From Bacteroides sp. (GTDB taxonomy: Bacteria > Bacteroidota > Bacteroidia > Bacteroidales > Bacteroidaceae): a DNA stretch of 45,203 bases. Made by a program: the position numbers and the translations under genes. The stretch lies in assembly GCF_029057325.1 (NCBI RefSeq), contig NZ_JAICZW010000135.1, forward strand, positions 1-45,203. The letters are read 5' to 3'. Shown here piece by piece: positions 1 through 8,293 of this stretch (the stretch's first letter is position 1; every line of letters begins with the position of its first letter). A model generated the notes under the pieces. That model was not told where the DNA came from and ran no database searches. It saw only the letters and a program-made list of their open reading frames with translations.

Positions 1-79
1 GGGAGTGGAGTTTGTCCGAAGAACGTCCGAAGCCGAATAGGCCCTGGTAGGGGTGGGATAGGATGCAGATAGGAAGAAC
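1..79. repeat. Left copy of a 79-bp inverted repeat bracketing the PUL
   Basis: Positions 1-54 are the exact reverse complement of 24970-25023. After one mismatch and a 1-nt shift, similarity continues so that 1-79 matches 24945-25023. It contains a GTCCGAAG-type 19-mer at 14-32 that recurs at 25038-25056 and, inverted, at 24992-25010. The repeat may extend left of the window. The two copies lie just outside the first and last enzyme genes of the locus. Between this repeat and the first promoter (80-264) I see only the short palindrome listed separately. Confidence 0.85.
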
Positions 80-213
80 CGCGGTGGGGAGGGAAAAGGA
101 CGTTTTTTCGGCGGAACACGCCGGCTGCGAAAAGAAGAAGGAAAAATAGTTTACATTCGAAGAGGGGTGGGGTGTACGGTTCGTGCCACTCTTATGCCTG
201 TTGGCAATTGGGC

Positions 214-229
214 ATTCCGATTGCGGAAT
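214..229. other. Short palindrome upstream of the GH36 promoter
   Basis: ATTCCG-attg-CGGAAT, perfect 6-bp arms, 35 bp upstream of the -33 element. It could be an operator half-site pair, but a palindrome this short can also arise by chance. Confidence 0.25.
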
Positions 230-264
230 CAAACGTGTTCTTTTTTAAAAAGTTTCGCAAGCAT

Positions 265-297
265 TTTGTCTTTGCTCATTTGTTTTTCGTATCTTTG
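265..297 (+). promoter_or_regulatory. Bacteroides-type promoter for the GH36 gene
   Basis: A TTTG at 265-268 (-33 element) and TATCTTTG at 290-297 (-7 element, consensus TAnnTTTG) are separated by 21 bp. Transcription would begin a few bases after 297, leaving a leader of about 90 nt before the ATG at 396. Confidence 0.75.
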
Positions 298-395
298 CAA
301 CAAATGTTGGTTGACCGGTTATTCTGATTTCCTTTTATAGTTGTCAACATAGAAAAACAATCGCGTGAAAATCTATATCAAATAATGAACTAAAC

Positions 396-2549
396 ATGAA
401 GAAAGTACTACTCTTGCAATGCCTTTTCTGCCTGTTGTGTATCGTGAAGGCAACCGCTGATCCGGTTGTCAAAATCCAGACAAATGCCGTTGAACTGATT
501 TATAAAGTTGCCGATGACGGCCGTTTGTATCAATGCTATCTGGGCAAGCGGCTGCACCACGATTCGGACATCGCCTATCTGCCGCAGGGTGGGGAGGCAT
601 ACATCACGCACGGAATGGAGGACTATTTTGAGCCTGCCCTTCATATCGTGCACAACGATAAGAACCCCTCTACGCTGCTGAGATACGTCAATCATACGGA
701 GAACGCTCCTGAGGCGGGTGTCAAAGAAACGGTCATCACGCTGCGCGACGACCAATATCCGGTCACGGTGAAGCTGCATTATGTGGCGTACGAGCAAGAA
801 AACATCATCAAGACATTCACCGAAATCAGCCATCAGGAGAAGAAACCCGTGTCGTTGGAGAAGTATGCTTCCTCTATGCTGCACCTGAACCGTTCCCGAT
901 ACTTCCTTACGGAGTTCTCAGGCGACTGGGCAAGCGAAGTGCGTGCCACGGAGCGCGAGCTTGATTTCGGCAAGAAGGTGGTCGATACGAAACTGGGAAC
1001 ACGCGGCAATATGTTCTGCTCTCCGTTCTTCCAGCTTGCCATGGACGGGAAGTCCCGGGAGAATGAGGGCGAGGTCTTGGTAGGCACACTGGGATGGACG
1101 GGCAATTTCCGTTTCGTTTTCGAGGTGGACAATGCCGGGTGCCTGCGCGTCATCTCGGGCATCAATCCTTATGCTTCGCAATACAGCTTGAAGCCGTACG
1201 ACATCTTCCGCACGCCCGATTTCTACTTCACTTACAGCTTCGACGGTAAGGGTGAGGCGAGCCGCAACTTCCACAACTGGGCACGTAAGTATCAGGTGAA
1301 GGACGGCGACCGGTCGCGCATGACATTGCTCAACAATTGGGAAGCCACTTACTTCGACTTTGATGAAGAGAAGCTGATAGGGCTGATGGATGATGCCGTG
1401 ACTCTGGGCGTGGACATGTTTCTGCTGGATGATGGTTGGTTTGGCAACAAGCATCCCCGCAGCAGCGACCATCAGGGACTTGGCGACTGGACCGAGACCC
1501 AAGACAAGTTGCCCAACGGTATCGGCCGCCTGACACATGCAGCCAAGGAGAAAGGCATCAAGTTCGGTCTCTGGATTGAACCGGAGATGGTGAATCCCAA
1601 GAGCGAGCTGTATGAGCGGCACAAAGATTGGGTGATACATTTGCCCAACCGCAAGGAGTATTACTTCCGCAACCAGATGGTGCTTGACCTGAGCAATCCG
1701 AAGGTACAGGACTACGTGTTCGGCATTGTGGACGGACTGATGACGAAGTATCCCGACATCGCTTTCTTCAAATGGGACTGCAACAGCCCTATCACCAACA
1801 TCTATTCCGCATACCTGAAGGAGAATCAGACGCATCTCTATATCGACTATGTGCGCGGACTCTACAAGGTGTTGGAGCGTGTGAAGGCTAAATATCCTAA
1901 GCTGCCGATGATGCTTTGTGCCGGTGGCGGCGGCCGTTCGGACTACGAGGCACTGAAATACTTTACAGAGTTCTGGTGCAGCGACAATACCGATCCGGTG
2001 GAGCGGCTTTACATCCAATGGGGATTCTCGCAGGTGTTCCCGTCCAAAGTGATGTGCGCCCATGTCACGACCTGGAACAGCAGCAGTAGTGTGAAGTTCC
2101 GCACCGATGTCGCCATGATGTGTAAGTTGGGATTCGACATCAAACTGACGGATATGAACCGTGACGAGGTGGCCTATTGCCGCGAGGCTGTGAAGAATTA
2201 CAATAGCCTGAAAGGCGTTGTGCTGGATGGTGACCAGTATCGCCTGGTTTCTCCGTACGATGGCAACCACACCTCTACGATGTATGTGGCTAAGGACAAG
2301 GCGCGTGCGGTGCTGTTTGCCTTCGACCTCTTCCCCCGCTATGCCGAGAAGATGCAGCCGGTACGCTTGCAGGGACTGGAGGCGGACCGCATGTATCGTG
2401 TCAAGGAAACCAATCTGATGCCCGGCACCCGTTCTTCCCTCAGAGGAAACGAACAGCTCTTTTCCGGTGAGTATCTGATGAACGTCGGGTTGCAGGTGTT
2501 CACAGGAAGAAAGATGAACAGTCGTGTGATTGAGGTTGTGGCGGAATAA
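396..2549 (+). CDS. Secreted alpha-galactosidase, glycoside hydrolase family 36
   Basis: Predicted to release terminal alpha-linked galactose from oligosaccharides. Length 717 aa, normal for GH36. A signal peptide covers about residues 1-21 (Lys-Lys then a leucine-rich core), so it acts in the periplasm or outside. The family landmarks are all visible: a beta-sandwich N-terminal domain, then the (beta/alpha)8 barrel beginning near LLNNWEATYFDF, the DDGWFG loop, the nucleophile in FKWDCN (Asp461), and the acid/base in WCSDNTDP (Asp530). Nothing essential appears to be missing. It has its own promoter and is followed 89 bp later by a second gene with its own promoter. GH36 also includes alpha-N-acetylgalactosaminidases, so the exact sugar is an inference; alpha-galactosidase is the most common activity of Bacteroides members with this layout. 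Confidence 0.93.
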   Translation: MKKVLLLQCLFCLLCIVKATADPVVKIQTNAVELIYKVADDGRLYQCYLGKRLHHDSDIAYLPQGGEAYITHGMEDYFEPALHIVHNDKNPSTLLRYVNHTENAPEAGVKETVITLRDDQYPVTVKLHYVAYEQENIIKTFTEISHQEKKPVSLEKYASSMLHLNRSRYFLTEFSGDWASEVRATERELDFGKKVVDTKLGTRGNMFCSPFFQLAMDGKSRENEGEVLVGTLGWTGNFRFVFEVDNAGCLRVISGINPYASQYSLKPYDIFRTPDFYFTYSFDGKGEASRNFHNWARKYQVKDGDRSRMTLLNNWEATYFDFDEEKLIGLMDDAVTLGVDMFLLDDGWFGNKHPRSSDHQGLGDWTETQDKLPNGIGRLTHAAKEKGIKFGLWIEPEMVNPKSELYERHKDWVIHLPNRKEYYFRNQMVLDLSNPKVQDYVFGIVDGLMTKYPDIAFFKWDCNSPITNIYSAYLKENQTHLYIDYVRGLYKVLERVKAKYPKLPMMLCAGGGGRSDYEALKYFTEFWCSDNTDPVERLYIQWGFSQVFPSKVMCAHVTTWNSSSSVKFRTDVAMMCKLGFDIKLTDMNRDEVAYCREAVKNYNSLKGVVLDGDQYRLVSPYDGNHTSTMYVAKDKARAVLFAFDLFPRYAEKMQPVRLQGLEADRMYRVKETNLMPGTRSSLRGNEQLFSGEYLMNVGLQVFTGRKMNSRVIEVVAE

Positions 2550-2564
2550 CGGGAATGACTTTTT

Positions 2565-2596
2565 TTTGATAGTCTTAGAAATAGAATGTATCTTTG
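2565..2596 (+). promoter_or_regulatory. Bacteroides-type promoter for the DUF4091 gene
   Basis: TTTG at 2565-2568 and TATCTTTG at 2589-2596 with a 20-bp spacer, an excellent match to the Bacteroides primary sigma consensus. It lies 16 bp past the GH36 stop codon and 43 bp before the next ATG. Confidence 0.78.
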
Positions 2597-2638
2597 CAAC
2601 ATTCAAGATGTTTCACTTAATAATTATTTAGGAATACC

Positions 2639-4312
2639 ATGAAGAAATTATTCTCATTTTCTCTATTCGTATTTTTTCTCTCCCTCTGTCTGAATGTGAC
2701 GGCCGGAGAACCTCCATTCAAAGTAGCTTGGAGCACTACCGACTATCTGGTGGACAGAACCGCATGCCCGTCTCCCTTCGGAACAGGCAAGTCGCAACAA
2801 TTTACGGCATGGCGTGGCGAACGCCTGCATGGCAAGATTCTGGTCTGGTCTTCCGAAAAGGACGGTGAGATCAGCTTCTCCGTGGAAGAGCCGCAGCAGA
2901 ACCATTGGGTGGACGACTCCACCACCGGCTTCCTGCGTTACGTGATGACTGATGAACTGAACAAGGACGGGAAAGGCGGTTGCGGATACCGTCCGGACAA
3001 GACGCAATATGACTCGTCGCTGGTTGCCGACCGCATAGAGCCGATACGTGCGATGCGCTATGAGGCCAAGACCGTGCAGCCGGTGTGGATTACGTTCGAC
3101 GTGCCCCATGATGCCGCTCCCGGTCTCTATCGGGGAACCGTTTCGGTGAAGCATGATGGCCAAGTGTGCGCCGTGCTGCCTTACTCCATTCGTGTCATCA
3201 ACCGCACCATGCCTGCGGCATCGAAGCGGAAGTTCCATCTGGACCTCTGGCAGAATCCGTTCGCTGTGGCACGTATGGCAGGTGTCCCCTTGTGGAGTAA
3301 GGAACATTTTGACGCGATGCGTCCGCTGATGGAACGGCTGGCAAAGGCCGGACAACGGGGCATCACCGCCTCCATCACCCATAAGCCGTGGAACGGACAG
3401 ACGTATGACTACTTCGTAAACATGATTACCGAGATAAAGCGTGCGGACGGCACGTGGATGTACGACTATACGGTGTTCGACCGTTGGGTGGAGTTCATGC
3501 GCTCTTGCGGTGTAGGCCCTTACATCTATTGCTATTCCGTCATCCCCTGGGAACTGACTTTCCGCTACTATGACCAGAAGAGCAACGCGATGGTGGATCG
3601 CAAGCTGGCTGTGAACAATCCCGAGTTCGACGAATACTGGGTCAGCAAGCTGAAAGCTTTTGCCGCCCACTTGAAGGAAAAAGGCTGGTTCAACCAGACC
3701 ATCATCGCCATGGACGAGCGTCCCAAGGAGAGCATGGAGGCTGCCTTGCGCGTGATTCGCAAAGCCGATGCCGACTACAAGATTTCCTTGGCGGGTAATT
3801 ACCACAAAGAGCTGGAGGACGAGCTGTTCGACCTCTGCATCCCTTACGACAGCAAATACCCCGAAGGAGTGGTGGACGCACGCCGGGCGGCAGGGAAGAT
3901 TACCACTTTCTACACCTGCTGTAGCGAGGCGTTCCCCAATACATTCACTTTCTCACAGCCCATCGAGGCTTCCACCTTCGGATTGATAGCCGCCGAACGC
4001 AACCTGGACGGCTACCTGCGTTGGGCATACAACAGCTGGGTAGCTTCGCCCAATGAGGATACCCGTTTCACGGCTTGGGCAGGCGGTGATACCTACATTG
4101 TCTATGCGCTGAACCAGTCGTCCGTCCGCTTCGAGAAGCTGATAGAGGGCATACAGATGTTTGAGAAGATACAGGTGCTGAAGTCTGAGCGGGGTAAGGC
4201 GCGTGCCATCGGCAAGCTGTTGGAACCGTTCGCTTACGACAAGCTGAAGAAGGGCGACGCTTCGTTGCAGAAGAACGTTCAGAAGATGAACGCTTATTTG
4301 AACAGTAAATAA
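2639..4312 (+). CDS. DUF4091 / GH123-like glycoside hydrolase, secreted
   Basis: 557 aa with a signal peptide (about residues 1-23, ending NVTAGE). The N-terminal half has the beta-sandwich typical of GH123 proteins (the stretch around FDVPHDAAPGLYRGTVSV), followed by a TIM-barrel-like catalytic region and the C-terminal DUF4091 part. GH123 beta-N-acetylgalactosaminidases use substrate-assisted catalysis with an adjacent Asp-Glu pair. Here MDERP supplies Asp359-Glu360 in the equivalent setting, so the protein is probably active. Inferred role: removal of beta-GalNAc or a similar acetamido sugar from glycan side chains. Many DUF4091 proteins have no tested activity, so the substrate is uncertain. 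It has its own promoter and a strong terminator downstream. Confidence 0.8.
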   Translation: MKKLFSFSLFVFFLSLCLNVTAGEPPFKVAWSTTDYLVDRTACPSPFGTGKSQQFTAWRGERLHGKILVWSSEKDGEISFSVEEPQQNHWVDDSTTGFLRYVMTDELNKDGKGGCGYRPDKTQYDSSLVADRIEPIRAMRYEAKTVQPVWITFDVPHDAAPGLYRGTVSVKHDGQVCAVLPYSIRVINRTMPAASKRKFHLDLWQNPFAVARMAGVPLWSKEHFDAMRPLMERLAKAGQRGITASITHKPWNGQTYDYFVNMITEIKRADGTWMYDYTVFDRWVEFMRSCGVGPYIYCYSVIPWELTFRYYDQKSNAMVDRKLAVNNPEFDEYWVSKLKAFAAHLKEKGWFNQTIIAMDERPKESMEAALRVIRKADADYKISLAGNYHKELEDELFDLCIPYDSKYPEGVVDARRAAGKITTFYTCCSEAFPNTFTFSQPIEASTFGLIAAERNLDGYLRWAYNSWVASPNEDTRFTAWAGGDTYIVYALNQSSVRFEKLIEGIQMFEKIQVLKSERGKARAIGKLLEPFAYDKLKKGDASLQKNVQKMNAYLNSK

Positions 4313-4348
4313 CGCCGGTCCGATATCGCATCAGTAACATTACAAGTG

Positions 4349-4393
4349 GCCCGTCATTGATAAAACTTCTATCAATGGCGGGCTTTCTTTTTG
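4349..4393 (+). terminator. Rho-independent terminator after the DUF4091 gene
   Basis: A 14-bp stem (GCCCGTCATTGATA at 4349-4362 with TATCAATGGCGGGC at 4370-4383, one G-U pair) with a 7-nt loop, followed by a T-rich run (TTTCTTTTT). Confidence 0.88.
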
Positions 4394-4464
4394 TTGCTGA
4401 TTGAGTTCCACCAACAGGTATTATGAATGTCATGATAGGCGAATAGTCACTCTCAAAATGCCGG

Positions 4465-4500
4465 ATGGCACGCAGACGATGCGCTTCATCTGCGTGCCAT
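4465..4500 (-). terminator. Probable terminator of the GH95 operon
   Basis: An 11-bp perfect stem (ATGGCACGCAG at 4465-4475 with CTGCGTGCCAT at 4490-4500) lies 11 nt beyond the stop codon of the minus-strand GH95 gene. The T-run that follows on the minus strand is weak (GGCATTTT), so termination efficiency is uncertain. Confidence 0.6.
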
Positions 4501-4511
4501 TCGTTTCTGTT

Positions 4512-6758
4512 TCAGCCTAAAGCAATTGTCTCTCCGGCTTTCATCTCTTTCTCCTCCACCTTGTTCGTAAAAGGATTAAAGATTTTCAGTTTTCCTCCCT
4601 TTTCGGAGCGGACTACTATCTTGCTTACTTTGCCCTTTTTGTAGTCGGCACTGACGATGAAAGCCCCCATGGCCCTCATGTTGCGGAACGAGGCATTCTG
4701 CCATGATTCGGGAATGGCAGGAAACACGTTGATGATGCCGGTGTGACTCTGCAAAAGCATCTCCTGGATGGCGGAAGCAAATGCAAAATTACCCTCCAGC
4801 GTGAAGGGACGGTACGTGAAGCCGGAATACCCTTTCTTCAGCTGGTCGCCGTTCAGGTGGAAGCTGTTAGGCGAGCAGAATGCCTTCGCAAAGATGTGCA
4901 ACGCACGTGCCGCCGCATCCCCGTCAAAGACTCTGGCGTGCAGGTTGGCAAGCCAGGTATAGGTGTAGCCTACCCATCCGCCTACACCCACCTCTTCAAA
5001 ATGGTGGATGGAACGCTTGATAAGCCGCTCCGCCTCTTTGCCTTGCGATACATCCAGCAAACCAAGAGGATGAATGGCCAACATGTTGGAAAGGTGGCGA
5101 TGTGTGTATGGCAACGGATAATGGGGAGCGATGGTCAGTCCGGTAGCGTCTTTGGCAAAATCGGGCCATTCGGAGAGTTGCTGCTGCCAGTACTCCGCTT
5201 CCTCAGTCAAGCCTAAACTTTCGGCCATTTCGGCGGCAGCCTTATAAGTAAACCGGATGCAGGCCAGATCATAGTTCGTAGTCTCCTTGAACCAAGCATT
5301 TATGCCGTTGTCGTTGATTTCCGGCGAGCTGGATAGCGGCAACTTGCGTTTCCCGTCCTTCCCCTTCACCGAAACATGCTCAAAATAGCGTGCCACCTCT
5401 TTCACCCAAGGATAAGCCCTCTCTTCGAGAAACAGCTTGTCTGCCGAATACTTCCATTGCAGGTAAAAGTGATGCGCCAACCAGCCGCCTGCCGTGGGCG
5501 AGTGGGAGTATTGGTTCCAGCCACCGAGATTCTTCCCTTCGAGCGTGGCAATGCAGGGCACATTCATGCCTTCCACGCCAAAGAACTGGCGGGTAAACGC
5601 CTCGCTGTTCTCTTTTATTTTCCAAAGCCAGTCCGTAAAGACTTCCGATTCCTCCAGGTGATTGGACGCATAGCCGGGCCAATAACTGAGCTGGGTATTG
5701 AGGTCGTTGTGGAAGTCGCCCCGCCAAGGCGGTGTTTGTCCGTTGTCGGCAGTCCATACAGCTTGCAGGCAGATGGGAGGCGCGTCCTTGCGGGAAGCGG
5801 AACCGAATTTATACATTTCCAGGTACCATTGGCGTTCCAGCACCGGGTCGGGCAGGCTGATTTCGCATTGCTCCCAATAATTCTTCCACCAGTCCGTGTG
5901 TTCGCGCAGGGCGGTGGCGAAGTCTTTCACACCGGCTTTCATCGCTTTTCCGGCAGGCGTCGGTTCGCTGTACCAAGTGCCGGTGGTGGTCAGGCAGTAG
6001 CTCCCTTCCAGGGTTTGCACGTCCGGCGTGCTCCATCGCAGGGCGACCTCATACGAAACATCTCCGTATGCTTTTTGCCGGTAGCCGATTTCTCCTGCCT
6101 TGCGTACAATCTTCCCATTCTTATATCCCAGACGGGAGAGGGAGTTCTGATTCTCTTTTTCCCCTTCGGGCAGTTCAAATTGAGGCGATTGCAGATGGAC
6201 GGATAACGTGTCTGGCAGGTGGGAGAAGCGGAAATAGCCCCTCTTGTCCACCGCGTTGTTGAAGAAGCGCCCTACAACGCCATTCTTCCAAGTGATGGTA
6301 CATACGGCGGTATGTACATCCAGATGCACGCTTGCCACCTCTCCCAGCTTGGCGACAGGTATTTCGATAGCCCCGGCAGGAATTTTGGTCGGAGCGATGT
6401 CCTTGCCTGTGCGTGCGTCGATGATGTCATATATAGGCTGCATGTCTCCTTTCTCCACCGCATCGCAGACGAATTTATAGCTATAGTCAGGGCCGCTGAA
6501 CTCTTTCACCGGGCGCAAGTCCCACAAATCGGCACGGTCCAGTGCCAGGCGCAAGTTGCCGTCCTTCTGCCAAATCAGTGTGCCCGAAATGCCGTTGCCC
6601 AGCGGAATAGCCTCGTCCCAACGGGTAGGTATCTGTGAGAAGTCCAAACCATGCTTGCGGTTCGGTTGTTGCCCGTTTGCTTGACTCACCGCAAACAGCA
6701 CAAACAAAAGTATTGCCAGGCGGTGTATTCCGTTCGTTTTCAAAAAAGATTTTTTCAT
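4512..6758 (-). CDS. GH95-like glycoside hydrolase (alpha-L-fucosidase/alpha-L-galactosidase type)
   Basis: 748 aa with a signal peptide (about residues 1-29, ending QANGQ), so periplasmic or surface. The N-terminal beta-sandwich opens with the family-like IPLGNG motif. The (alpha/alpha)6 barrel shows conserved GH95 features: SPE with Glu480 in the position expected for the general acid, the HRHLSN stretch, and a Trp-rich helix before NLHARVFDGDAA. The C-terminal beta-domain follows. GH95 enzymes invert at alpha-L-fucosyl or alpha-L-galactosyl linkages. Sequence similarity to classic GH95 is moderate and the protein is slightly shorter than usual, so it could be a divergent subgroup or a related (alpha/alpha)6 family. 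It is the last gene of a minus-strand operon, 31 bp after the esterase gene. Confidence 0.72.
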   Translation of the reverse strand: MKKSFLKTNGIHRLAILLFVLFAVSQANGQQPNRKHGLDFSQIPTRWDEAIPLGNGISGTLIWQKDGNLRLALDRADLWDLRPVKEFSGPDYSYKFVCDAVEKGDMQPIYDIIDARTGKDIAPTKIPAGAIEIPVAKLGEVASVHLDVHTAVCTITWKNGVVGRFFNNAVDKRGYFRFSHLPDTLSVHLQSPQFELPEGEKENQNSLSRLGYKNGKIVRKAGEIGYRQKAYGDVSYEVALRWSTPDVQTLEGSYCLTTTGTWYSEPTPAGKAMKAGVKDFATALREHTDWWKNYWEQCEISLPDPVLERQWYLEMYKFGSASRKDAPPICLQAVWTADNGQTPPWRGDFHNDLNTQLSYWPGYASNHLEESEVFTDWLWKIKENSEAFTRQFFGVEGMNVPCIATLEGKNLGGWNQYSHSPTAGGWLAHHFYLQWKYSADKLFLEERAYPWVKEVARYFEHVSVKGKDGKRKLPLSSSPEINDNGINAWFKETTNYDLACIRFTYKAAAEMAESLGLTEEAEYWQQQLSEWPDFAKDATGLTIAPHYPLPYTHRHLSNMLAIHPLGLLDVSQGKEAERLIKRSIHHFEEVGVGGWVGYTYTWLANLHARVFDGDAAARALHIFAKAFCSPNSFHLNGDQLKKGYSGFTYRPFTLEGNFAFASAIQEMLLQSHTGIINVFPAIPESWQNASFRNMRAMGAFIVSADYKKGKVSKIVVRSEKGGKLKIFNPFTNKVEEKEMKAGETIALG

Positions 6759-6789
6759 GTTTGATTGATTGAGATTGATGTTAGATTAT

Positions 6790-8241
6790 TTATTCACCAC
6801 ATAAGTCCACACGCTCTATCCACATATCCGCCATGCGGCTGTGTCCGGCCGGCGTTGGATGAATCCCATCCCAAATCCAATACGTGTTTTGGGAGGTAGG
6901 CCGATTCTTCAAGAGCTCATCGAACATGGTATGGTAGGGAAGGTATATCGCCTGATAATCATGCGCAATCCGCTCTACGATAGCCGCACAATGGCGCACC
7001 ATATTGTCTCGTTCTGCAAAGTTCTTGCTGTTTCGCATAGTGCCGGTATTGGCTACAAAAGGTGCTGCCAATACAATCTTCAGCTTCGGATTCGCTTTCA
7101 ACGAGCTGTCCAGCAAAACACGATAGCGCCTTTCCCAAGCCTCAAAATCAAAAGGTTCTTTCTTTCCGCTTCTCAGATAATGATGTATGTCATTCGTGCC
7201 AATCAAGACAGAGAGGACATCCGGATGCATCTCAATCGCATCTTCTTTCCATCTCTTCTCCAAATCCGACAATGTATTTCCACTGATACCCCGGTTAAAG
7301 AAACGATACTCTTTCTCCGGATAATTCCCTTGATAATGGCTGGCGCACAAATACATATAACCGCTTCCATAGATGTGGTTCATATCCCACAGGTTGCGTT
7401 GGGATGAAGGCTTCGGACCACCTGCAGCTCCCCAGTTGCCATCCGTAATGGAGTCGCCGATGAACAATATCCGAGGTCCGCTTGCATGTTCCAGCACCTT
7501 CTGCGCATACCGTTCTCCTAAAATGATTTGACTGCTTGTACAGAAATGAGGGTCCGATTGGTCAATCAAGGGCAACAAGCCTTCCGAAGAGACACAAACG
7601 GCATTCGGAATAAAATCACTGATACGCCGAATCATGTCGTTGAAAGTGCGATTCCTTTCAGCTGCCTGCTCATCGGGTGCCCAAGACGCAATCTCTCCCA
7701 CCACAAAGAAGAGGTCGGGCATATTCAGGTCTTTACGGAAATTGGCTACCAATTCTTTGATGGTTTCTTTATAGATTTCCGGTTGGGCGCAGTCTGTTTC
7801 TCCTTGATGCCAAAGAACGGCCTTCAACGTCCCGTGTTTCATGGCCGACCGGATGCGCGACAAAGCTTCTTCGTAGTAGCCGTCTTTTGCTCCCTTCTTC
7901 CACGAATGGATAGAAGAGCCGCCACGCGCATTGACTACCAGCCCTATTGGGCGTCCTGTCTTAGCCACCATTGTTTTGGCAAAGCTGTAAGCAGGCCCCA
8001 CACCTTGCATCTTTATATCCTTCCGGATGGTGGAATAGCGGTTCAGCGGATTTGCCGCCTTCTCAAATTCGTTGCGGGCATTGAACAGATAGACATCTGT
8101 AAGGGTGTCAGATACTTCTTCTGTCAAGGTTCCCCGACCGGCCATATTGGATTGGCCGATGCAGAGGTACAAATCATAGTCTTGTGCCCATATTCCTTGG
8201 GACAATAGAAGGAATAGGAATGCATTGATAATTCTTTTCAT
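6790..8241 (-). CDS. Two-domain carbohydrate esterase: sialate-O-acetylesterase-like plus SGNH/GDSL hydrolase
   Basis: 483 aa with a signal peptide (about residues 1-19). Domain 1 (about 21-250) is SASA-type: the nucleophile motif IGQSNMAG gives Ser31, and LWHQGETD is the block containing the conserved glycine-glutamate. Domain 2 (about 258-483) is SGNH/GDSL type: the nucleophile motif FIGDSITDG gives Ser264, IGTND supplies block III, and DGIHPTPAGH supplies the Asp-His pair near the C-terminus. Both active sites look complete. Predicted role: removal of O-acetyl groups from sugars so that the lyases and glycosidases can act; each domain may prefer a different position. Second gene of the S9 peptidase-esterase-GH95 operon, with 52-bp and 31-bp gaps. 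Confidence 0.85.
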   Translation of the reverse strand: MKRIINAFLFLLLSQGIWAQDYDLYLCIGQSNMAGRGTLTEEVSDTLTDVYLFNARNEFEKAANPLNRYSTIRKDIKMQGVGPAYSFAKTMVAKTGRPIGLVVNARGGSSIHSWKKGAKDGYYEEALSRIRSAMKHGTLKAVLWHQGETDCAQPEIYKETIKELVANFRKDLNMPDLFFVVGEIASWAPDEQAAERNRTFNDMIRRISDFIPNAVCVSSEGLLPLIDQSDPHFCTSSQIILGERYAQKVLEHASGPRILFIGDSITDGNWGAAGGPKPSSQRNLWDMNHIYGSGYMYLCASHYQGNYPEKEYRFFNRGISGNTLSDLEKRWKEDAIEMHPDVLSVLIGTNDIHHYLRSGKKEPFDFEAWERRYRVLLDSSLKANPKLKIVLAAPFVANTGTMRNSKNFAERDNMVRHCAAIVERIAHDYQAIYLPYHTMFDELLKNRPTSQNTYWIWDGIHPTPAGHSRMADMWIERVDLCGE

Positions 8242-8293
8242 GTGTTTTTTATTTATTAGTTTTTTCTATCTAAGTTATCCTATTGGTAAGCTA

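Noticed and set aside
918..2606. 562-codon open frame on the minus strand over the GH36 gene
   Set aside because: It is the mirror of a GC-biased real gene: no recognisable domain, no sensible N-terminus, and the plus strand encodes a complete GH36 with catalytic residues.
5376..6206. 276-codon open frame on the plus strand inside the GH95 gene
   Set aside because: Antisense shadow of a well-supported GH95-like protein; its translation has no known motif.
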